From an uncultured Streptococcus sp. (lineage in GTDB: Bacteria > Bacillota > Bacilli > Lactobacillales > Streptococcaceae): 11,902 bases of DNA. Of the stretch, positions 6,987-11,902 are shown piece after piece; position 1 is the stretch's first letter, and each line of letters begins with the position of its first letter. The notes under the pieces were generated by a model. That model saw nothing but the letters and a program-made list of their open reading frames with translations, was not told the DNA's origin and searched no databases. The DNA is taken from assembly GCF_938020365.1 (NCBI RefSeq), contig NZ_CALIIB010000023.1, positions 1-11,902 on the forward strand, written 5' to 3'. The position numbers and the translations under genes were made by a program.

Positions 6987-7008
6987 CGAAAAAAATCGTT
7001 ATATTTCA

Positions 7009-7036
7009 TTGATATAAGATAAAAATATGATATAAT
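7009..7036 (+). promoter_or_regulatory. Promoter of the CcpN-like regulator operon
   Basis: TTGATA (7009-7014), a 16-bp spacer and perfect TATAAT (7031-7036), with the extended -10 TG at 7028-7029. The -10 box overlaps TATGATATAAT (7026-7036), which matches 10 of 11 positions of the Bacillus CcpN motif TRTGHYATAYW as I remember it, so autoregulation is possible. Confidence 0.75.
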
Positions 7037-7093
7037 ATGACAGAAAAATATGAAAAATAAAGTATTCTATCTCTAAAAAGGAGACATATTGCA

Positions 7094-7729
7094 TTGGAAT
7101 TATCAGCACGTCAAAAACAGATTGTTGACATTGTCAAGAAAGAGCAGCCAGTTAGCGGGGAAAAGATTTCGGAATTGATGGAGATTTCTAGAGCAACCTT
7201 ACGCTCAGACCTGTCCTTTTTGACGCTGGTTGGCATTTTAAAAGCGACGCCCAAGGTTGGTTATACTTATTCAGGGAATGATTTGGAAACCTTATTTTTC
7301 TTTGACACTTTTAGCAAGAAAGCGGAAGATATCATGGTTTCTCCCGTTTTTGTGCCTCAAGACACTTTCATCCAGGATGCGGTGATAAGGCTCTTTATGT
7401 ATGACGCGGATGTTCTTTATGTCATTGATGAAAAGAAGCTACTCTTAGGAATTGTCTCGCGCAAGGATTTGCTACGAGCGGCTTTATCCAGTAGTATCGG
7501 AACAACGCCTATTGCAGTTTGTATGACGCGGATGCCTCATCTTAGAACCTGCCATAAGGATATGAATATACTAGAGGTGGCTGCTCTTTTGCAGGATTTT
7601 GCCATTGACTCCCTGCCTGTGGTAGAGAAAGATAATGAGCGCAAGATTTTAGGAACGGTGACTAAGACAGCTCTGCTGGACTATATCATTCAGGAAGCAC
7701 GCCAAGCGGAAGTAAAGAGACAGGAGTAG
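7094..7729 (+). CDS. ccpN: CcpN-like HTH-CBS transcriptional repressor
   Basis: A 211-residue regulator. Residues 1-60 form a winged helix-turn-helix (SGEKISELMEISRATLRSDL at 21-40 holds the recognition helix). Two CBS domains follow, at about 78-132 (MVSPVFVPQDT; LLGIVSRKDLLRA) and 142-200 (VCMTRMPHLRTC; ILGTVTKTALLDYI). This is the architecture of B. subtilis CcpN (YqzB), which represses gluconeogenic genes and senses nucleotide state through its CBS pair. As in Bacillus, the next gene is a DUF299 protein; here ppdK is also divergent, so ppdK is the likely target. The start is a TTG at 7094, ten bases after AAGGAG (7078-7083). It gives the family-like N-terminus MELSARQ, and no ATG is available. 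Weak initiation would suit a low-abundance repressor. The ligand and ppdK control are inferred. Confidence 0.85.
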   Translation: MELSARQKQIVDIVKKEQPVSGEKISELMEISRATLRSDLSFLTLVGILKATPKVGYTYSGNDLETLFFFDTFSKKAEDIMVSPVFVPQDTFIQDAVIRLFMYDADVLYVIDEKKLLLGIVSRKDLLRAALSSSIGTTPIAVCMTRMPHLRTCHKDMNILEVAALLQDFAIDSLPVVEKDNERKILGTVTKTALLDYIIQEARQAEVKRQE

Positions 7730-7734
7730 TGACA

Positions 7735-8565
7735 ATGAAGAAAGAAATTATTGTATATAGCATTTCGGATTCTTTGGGAGGAACCTCGCAGCGACTCTTG
7801 TCAGCTGTAAGTGCGCAGTATCCAGATTTGACATTTAATAATAGCTACCGTTTTCCTTTTATAGACAAGGAGCAAGAATTGCTGGAAATTTTGCAAGATG
7901 CTTTAAAAGATGGTGCCTTGGTCATCAGTACCTTGGTAAATGGAGAATTAGCTAGACTAGCTAGAGAATTTAGCCAAAACCACAAGCTGGCTTACATTGA
8001 TCTCATGCACCCTTTCTTTGAAATCATAGGAGAAAAGACAGGGATTAGCCCGATTGAGATACCAGGAACCTTGCACCGTTTGGATACGGAATATTTTAAT
8101 AAAATATCAGCGATTGAGTTTGCAGTCAAGTATGATGATGGCAAATCTCCGCAGGGATTTTTGGAGTCGGATCTAGTTCTACTAGGAGTTTCACGGACTT
8201 CAAAAACTCCTCTCAGCATTTTTCTGGCCAATAAGGGCTACAAAGTTTCCAATTTACCTTTGATTCCAGAAGTTCCGCTTCCTCAAGTTTTAGACAAGGT
8301 GGACAAGCGTAGGATCGTCGGTCTGGTCTGTGAGCCAGAAAAATTAGTCAAAATTCGTAGCAACCGTCTTAATTCGTTGGGCTTGTCCCACTCGACTAGT
8401 TACACAGATTTGGAAAAGATTTATCAGGAATTAGACTATTCCAAAGAAGTCTTTAGAAAATATCAGACGGAGGTCATCAATATTACAGATAAATCAATTG
8501 AAGAAACAGCTTTCCTGATTGAGGATTATTTAAAAAAATTAGATATGATTGGCGAGGCGAAGTAA
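7735..8565 (+). CDS. PPDK/PEP-synthase regulatory kinase-phosphorylase (DUF299, PDRP type)
   Basis: A 276-residue bifunctional regulator of the DUF299 (YqfL/PpsR) family. In characterised members it uses ADP to phosphorylate the Thr two residues before the catalytic His of phospho-PPDK, inactivating it, and uses phosphate to remove that group and reactivate it. The N-terminal motif VYSISDSLGGTSQRL covers residues 7-21, YDDGKSP is at 133-139, and the P-loop-like GVSRTSKTPLSIFLAN is at 151-166. ATG 7735 lies eight bases after AGGAG (7722-7726), inside the end of the regulator gene. A GTG at 7729, overlapping the previous stop as TAGTG, would be too close to that site. With ppdK divergent next door, PPDK Thr450 is the evident substrate. 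Family members in Bacillus also modulate CcpN. Confidence 0.93.
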   Translation: MKKEIIVYSISDSLGGTSQRLLSAVSAQYPDLTFNNSYRFPFIDKEQELLEILQDALKDGALVISTLVNGELARLAREFSQNHKLAYIDLMHPFFEIIGEKTGISPIEIPGTLHRLDTEYFNKISAIEFAVKYDDGKSPQGFLESDLVLLGVSRTSKTPLSIFLANKGYKVSNLPLIPEVPLPQVLDKVDKRRIVGLVCEPEKLVKIRSNRLNSLGLSHSTSYTDLEKIYQELDYSKEVFRKYQTEVINITDKSIEETAFLIEDYLKKLDMIGEAK

Positions 8566-8574
8566 TCGTCTTCA

Positions 8575-8616
8575 GGGCTGGTTCCTAAATTTATCAGATA
8601 GGAACCAGCCCTTTTC
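8575..8616 (+). terminator. Strong intrinsic terminator of the regulator operon
   Basis: GGGCTGGTTCCTA (8575-8587) pairs perfectly with TAGGAACCAGCCC (8599-8611), 13 pairs with an 11-base loop, followed by TTTTCTTGTT. Confidence 0.95.
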
Positions 8617-8645
8617 TTGTTCCTAGGCTCGTTTCGTGTTACAAT
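8617..8645 (+). promoter_or_regulatory. Promoter of the desulfurase-thiI operon
   Basis: TTGTTC (8617-8622), 17 bp, then TACAAT (8640-8645) with the extended -10 TG at 8637-8638. The -35 element lies in the T-rich tail of the preceding terminator. Confidence 0.65.
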
Positions 8646-8684
8646 AGGAGTATTGATTTTTACTGATAAATACAGAGGAAAAAG

Positions 8685-9827
8685 ATGATTTATTTAGATA
8701 ATTCAGCGACAACCAAGCCTTATCCAGAGGCGTTGGCGACCTATACAGAAGTGGCTTCTAAAATCTGGGGTAATCCTTCTAGCCTGCATAGTTTAGGCAG
8801 TCAGGCGACCCGTCTCTTAGAAGCCTCTCGTCGGCAAATAGCAGAGCTTTTAGGCAAGTCTTCGTCGGAGATTTTTTTTACGTCTGGAGGAACAGAGGGG
8901 GATAACTGGGTACTTAAGGGAGTTGCTTTTGAAAAGATTCCCTTTGGTAAACACATCATCGTATCCAACATTGAACATCCTGCGGTCAAGGAGTCAGCCC
9001 TCTGGTTGCAGAGTCAGGGATTTGAAGTCGATTTTGCTCCAGTTGATAAGGCAGGTTTTGTTGAGGTAGACAAGCTAGCGGAGCTGATTCGATCAGACAC
9101 CACTCTGATCTCCATCATGGCTGTCAATAATGAAATCGGTAGTATTCAGCCCATTCAGAAAATATCTGAACTGCTAGCAGACAAGCCGACTATTTCCTTT
9201 CATGTGGACGCTGTGCAGGCTGTTACGAAGATTCCGACAGCTGCTTATCTGACGGATCGTGTGGATTTTGCGACATTTTCTAGTCATAAATTTCACGGTC
9301 TTCGGGGCGTAGGATTTGTCTATATCAAGTCTGGCAAGAAAATTAGTCCGCTTTTGACTGGTGGTGGTCAGGAGTCGGACAAGAGATCAACGACGGAAAA
9401 TTTAGCTGGTATTGCAGCGACAGCCAAGGCTCTGCGATTGTCCATGGAAAAGCAAGAAGTATTTGCCCAGCGGACGGCTCAGATGAAGAAGATTATCCTT
9501 GAAGAGCTGCAGAAGTATTCCGACGTGGTGGTCTTCTCAGGCTTGGAAGATTTTGCGCCTCATATCCTGACCTTTGGTATCAAGGGAGTACGAGGTGAAG
9601 TCGTCGTCCATGCGTTTGAAGACTACGAGATCTATATCTCGACGACCAGCGCTTGCTCTTCTAAGGCTGGTAAGCCAGCGGGAACCCTCATCGCTATGGG
9701 GGTCGAAAAGTCTCTCGCTCAAACTGCCGTCCGTATCAGTTTAGATCTGGACAACGATATGAGCCAGATGGAACAGTTTTTAACAACTTTTAAAATCATT
9801 TACGAAAAAACCAGAAAAGTAAGGTAA
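8685..9827 (+). CDS. Cysteine desulfurase (NifS/IscS family, NifZ-like partner of ThiI)
   Basis: A 380-residue PLP enzyme that removes sulfur from cysteine as a protein-bound persulfide. Seen in sequence: the N-terminal YLDNSATTKP, the PLP-contact histidine H98 in IEHPA, D174 and Q177 in HVDAVQ, the PLP lysine K202 in SSHKFHGLRGVG, and catalytic C324 in STTSACSSKAG. R350 in VRISL should bind the substrate carboxylate. The loop around C324 is group-I (IscS/NifS-like) rather than SufS-like. Only three bases separate it from thiI, the arrangement known for the dedicated nifZ-thiI pair in Bacillus, so tRNA thiolation rather than general Fe-S assembly is the likely role. No IscU-like scaffold lies nearby. 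The start has AGAGGAAAAAG before ATG 8685 and its own promoter. Confidence 0.93.
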   Translation: MIYLDNSATTKPYPEALATYTEVASKIWGNPSSLHSLGSQATRLLEASRRQIAELLGKSSSEIFFTSGGTEGDNWVLKGVAFEKIPFGKHIIVSNIEHPAVKESALWLQSQGFEVDFAPVDKAGFVEVDKLAELIRSDTTLISIMAVNNEIGSIQPIQKISELLADKPTISFHVDAVQAVTKIPTAAYLTDRVDFATFSSHKFHGLRGVGFVYIKSGKKISPLLTGGGQESDKRSTTENLAGIAATAKALRLSMEKQEVFAQRTAQMKKIILEELQKYSDVVVFSGLEDFAPHILTFGIKGVRGEVVVHAFEDYEIYISTTSACSSKAGKPAGTLIAMGVEKSLAQTAVRISLDLDNDMSQMEQFLTTFKIIYEKTRKVR

Positions 9828-9830
9828 ATA

Positions 9831-11045
9831 ATGCAATATTCAGAAATTATGGTGCGCTATGGTGAGCTTTCTACCAAGGGCAAGAACCGCATGCGCTTTA
9901 TCAACAAACTCAAACGCAATATTCAGGCTGTTTTGTCAGTCTATCCGCAGGTCCATGTCAAGGCTGACCGTGACCGAACTCATGTCTATTTGCATGGAAC
10001 AGACTATCAGCCTGTTGCTGAGTCACTCAAGCAGATTTTTGGGATTCAGAATTTTTCGCCGTCTTACAAAATTGAAAAATCTGTGCCAGCCCTAATTGAA
10101 GCTGTCCAAACTATTATGAAGGAAGTTTATCAAGAGGGCATGACCTTTAAGATTTCCAGCAAGCGCAGTGATCACAGCTTTGAATTGGATAGTCGCGAGC
10201 TGAACCAGACGCTTGGGGATGCTGTTTTTAAGGCCATTCCCAATGTTCAGGTCAAGATGAAAGCGCCAGATATTGATCTTCGCGTTGAGATTCGTGAAGA
10301 AGCGGCTTATATCTCTTATGAGACGATTCGTGGTGCTGGGGGACTACCGGTTGGAACTTCAGGCAAGGGTATGCTCATGCTGTCTGGCGGCATTGACTCA
10401 CCAGTGGCGGGCTATCTGGCTCTCAAGCGCGGTGTGGATATCGAGGCGGTTCACTTTGCCAGTCCGCCTTACACCAGTCCAGGTGCTTTGAAAAAAGCTC
10501 AGGATTTGACACGGAAATTGACCAAGTTTGGTGGCAATATCCAGTTTATCGAAGTGCCTTTTACTGAGATTCAAGAGGAAATCAAGGCCAAGGCTCCAGA
10601 AGCATATCTGATGACACTGACTCGTCGCTTTATGATGCGCATTACAGACCGGATTCGGGAGGAGCGGGGCGGTCAAGTCATTATCAATGGAGAAAGTCTA
10701 GGTCAGGTGGCCAGTCAAACTATCGAGAGTATGCAGGCTATTAATGCCGTGACCAATACACCGGTTATCCGTCCTGTCGTGACTATGGACAAGCTGGAAA
10801 TCATTGAGATTGCAGAAAAAATCGATACTTTCCAAATCTCTATCCAGCCATTTGAAGACTGCTGTACTATTTTTGCGCCTGACCGGCCTAAAACTAATCC
10901 AAAAATCAAGAATGCTGAGCAGTACGAAGCTCGTCTAGATGTTGAAGGCTTGGTAGAACGCGCTGTTGCAGGCATCATGATTACAGAAATCAGACCACAA
11001 GCAGAGACTGATGAAGTTGACGAGCTGATTGAGGACTTGTTATAA
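9831..11045 (+). CDS. thiI: tRNA 4-thiouridine synthase ThiI, form lacking the rhodanese domain
   Basis: A 404-residue enzyme that adenylates U8 of tRNA and replaces its oxygen with sulfur to make s4U. Domain order is an N-terminal ferredoxin-like region (about 1-60, MVRYGELSTKGKNR at 7-20), a THUMP domain (about 61-165) and a PP-loop ATPase (about 175-375, with the ATP-binding SGGIDSP at 185-191). FEDCCTIFAP at 341-350 carries adjacent cysteines C344/C345. The E. coli enzyme has 482 residues with a C-terminal rhodanese domain; here the protein stops right after the ATPase. That is the Gram-positive form, expected to take sulfur directly from the desulfurase encoded three bases upstream. Thiazole synthesis is therefore not implied. 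The ribosome site (AAGG, 9821-9824) is weak, suggesting translational coupling. Confidence 0.96.
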   Translation: MQYSEIMVRYGELSTKGKNRMRFINKLKRNIQAVLSVYPQVHVKADRDRTHVYLHGTDYQPVAESLKQIFGIQNFSPSYKIEKSVPALIEAVQTIMKEVYQEGMTFKISSKRSDHSFELDSRELNQTLGDAVFKAIPNVQVKMKAPDIDLRVEIREEAAYISYETIRGAGGLPVGTSGKGMLMLSGGIDSPVAGYLALKRGVDIEAVHFASPPYTSPGALKKAQDLTRKLTKFGGNIQFIEVPFTEIQEEIKAKAPEAYLMTLTRRFMMRITDRIREERGGQVIINGESLGQVASQTIESMQAINAVTNTPVIRPVVTMDKLEIIEIAEKIDTFQISIQPFEDCCTIFAPDRPKTNPKIKNAEQYEARLDVEGLVERAVAGIMITEIRPQAETDEVDELIEDLL

Positions 11046-11121
11046 GAGTTTACGGAGTATCTTTTTGCTAAAAGAATCTGGAAGCTATTTCCATTGATGC
11101 TGAAGATAAAAGGGGATATTT

Positions 11122-11715
11122 ATGAACGAGTGGGATTATTTCTTGAGTGGGCTCATGCGGGCATTGTCTTGGAAAGATGGACAAGATAATGCTTTGATTG
11201 GTGGGGAACCAAGTTGGACTTATTTATTAGGACTTGGTATTCACTTTTTGGTTATTATAGGATTTTTGGGACTTATCTTATTTGGATTCTACAAAAACAA
11301 GGTTCAAGCAGGTTCATGGAAGGGGGCTTTCAAAAACTCTTGGGCTTATCTATTTAGGAATGGACGTGTCAACGGTGTTCTTGGCCTTGTACTTGGCTTA
11401 CCCATGATTTTCCTTGTAATCCCCTTTTATGCTGGATACCGCATTAGCAATGGTGTTTGGCGATACCATTATTTTACAAATCAAGAAACAGTAACTAAGA
11501 TGGCCGTACTTTCTAAGATAGATACTTATGTTGGAACTAGAAAGTCTGGTTATTCCAGTGTCACCTTAACGATTAACACTGGAACTGGCAAGCGTACAGT
11601 CAACATTGCAAACTCCAGTCAAAGTTTAGCTCGAAACTTAAAATCGAAACTAAAGACACCTGCTATAGTTGATGTAGAAATAAATAACAAAGGACAGATT
11701 ATCTTTATTCATTAA
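11122..11715 (+). CDS. Two-helix membrane protein of unknown function
   Basis: A 197-residue protein that I do not recognise. It has a short amphipathic N-terminus (MNEWDYFLSGLMRALSW) and a first hydrophobic helix at about 33-57 (TYLLGLGIHFLVIIGFLGLI). A Lys/Trp-rich connector (60-80) follows, then a second helix at about 85-106 (GVLGLVLGLPMIFLVIPFYA). The soluble C-terminal part of about 90 residues holds beta-like stretches (SSVTLTINTG, KRTVNIAN, AIVDVEINNKGQIIFIH). An even number of helices puts both ends on the same side of the membrane. AAAAGGGGA precedes ATG 11122 at good spacing. It follows thiI by 76 bp with no terminator, so it may be cotranscribed with thiI by read-through; I see no convincing promoter of its own. 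The coding character is supported by the full-length frame and plausible composition. Confidence 0.75.
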   Translation: MNEWDYFLSGLMRALSWKDGQDNALIGGEPSWTYLLGLGIHFLVIIGFLGLILFGFYKNKVQAGSWKGAFKNSWAYLFRNGRVNGVLGLVLGLPMIFLVIPFYAGYRISNGVWRYHYFTNQETVTKMAVLSKIDTYVGTRKSGYSSVTLTINTGTGKRTVNIANSSQSLARNLKSKLKTPAIVDVEINNKGQIIFIH

Positions 11716-11770
11716 AATTCATTAAAAGATTTAATAAACGTGAAAATCCGTTTTCATTAAATGAAATTAC

Positions 11771-11799
11771 TTGCAAAAGGTTAGTAGAAGTGCTATACT
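11771..11799 (+). promoter_or_regulatory. Strong extended -10 promoter for the leader RNA
   Basis: TTGCAA (11771-11776), an exact 17-bp spacer and TATACT (11794-11799), preceded by the extended -10 TG (11791-11792). The start of transcription should fall near 11806, just ahead of the structured RNA. Confidence 0.8.
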
Positions 11800-11805
11800 A
11801 AGAAT

Positions 11806-11902
11806 GTTGACTATGCACGGCCTGTGCAACCGCTCGAACATCGTTGATCACATAGTGAGTATAAAGTGGTTCGTCCCACGATGCTAGGCGAGTCTTCACA
11901 AA
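11806..11902 (+). ncRNA. Structured 5' leader RNA, probably the ribosomal protein L21 (rplU) leader (partial)
   Basis: The 97 bases after the promoter contain no open frame but dense complementarity. GCAC/GTGC (11815-11818 with 11824-11827) forms a hairpin. CTCG/CGAG (11833-11836 with 11889-11892) and CATCGT/ACGATG (11839-11844 with 11878-11883) form a long-range stem. Inside it, TCAC/GTGA (11848-11851 with 11855-11858) and GTGG/CCAC (11866-11869 with 11876-11879) form two further hairpins. The last overlaps two bases of the long stem, so the pairings may compete. The compact multibranch shape and the position after nifS-thiI, which in streptococci I recall as neighbours of rplU, point to the Firmicutes L21 leader. 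The gene itself is beyond the edge, so the name is inference; that a structured leader exists is well supported. Confidence 0.6.

Noticed and set aside
6938..7053. Intergenic repeats as a CRISPR array or mobile-element end
   Set aside because: Copies are only 6-10 bp, unevenly spaced, in a divergent promoter region without cas genes, target duplications or transposase; operators explain them better.
11046..11121. Terminator between thiI and the membrane-protein gene
   Set aside because: Only TCTTTT/AAAAGA pairs around a four-base loop, with no G-C pairs to speak of and no following T run.

Overview
The window looks like chromosomal DNA of a low-GC Firmicute, almost certainly an oral Streptococcus. 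The sanguinis/gordonii/cristatus side of the genus is my best guess, because of the PPDK module described below, but species is not determined. Supporting signs are PepV, a stand-alone prolyl-tRNA deacylase, a ThiI without rhodanese domain next to its own cysteine desulfurase, TATAAT promoters (several with an extended TG), AGGAGG-type ribosome binding sites and short intrinsic terminators. Nothing looks mobile: I see no transposase, integrase, phage gene, tRNA, rRNA or CRISPR array.

Layout. Positions 1-101 hold the end of an unidentified gene, followed by a non-coding gap with a promoter. From 322 to 3516 four genes run on the plus strand: a nitroreductase-family flavoprotein, the dipeptidase pepV, a uracil-DNA-glycosylase-superfamily protein and a YbaK/PrdX-type aminoacyl-tRNA deacylase. 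A terminator hairpin between pepV and the glycosylase gene, and another after the deacylase gene, split this into two transcription units. Facing them is a minus-strand gene (3690-4109) for a small one-pass membrane protein with a Ser/Thr-rich tail.

The centre (4190-8611) is a pyruvate/PEP control module. Pyruvate, phosphate dikinase (ppdK, minus strand) is divergent from a two-gene unit encoding a CcpN-like HTH-CBS regulator and the DUF299 PPDK regulatory kinase/phosphorylase. The shared 184-bp intergenic region has two good promoters. It also has a perfect 10-bp direct repeat whose copies sit in the spacer and just past the start of the ppdK promoter, which is where a repressor would bind. 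The simplest reading is two-level control of gluconeogenic PEP formation: transcriptional by the CcpN-like protein, and post-translational by phosphorylation of Thr450 beside the catalytic His452 of PPDK.

From 8685 to 11045 a cysteine desulfurase and ThiI form a tight operon for 4-thiouridine in tRNA. An unrecognised two-helix membrane protein follows (11122-11715). The window ends in a strong extended -10 promoter that drives a highly structured untranslated RNA. This is probably an autoregulatory leader of the ribosomal protein L21 operon, whose coding region would lie beyond the right edge.

Most of the window is ordinary core genome. The most interesting parts are the operator architecture at ppdK, the 3'-edge leader RNA, and the two uncharacterised membrane proteins.
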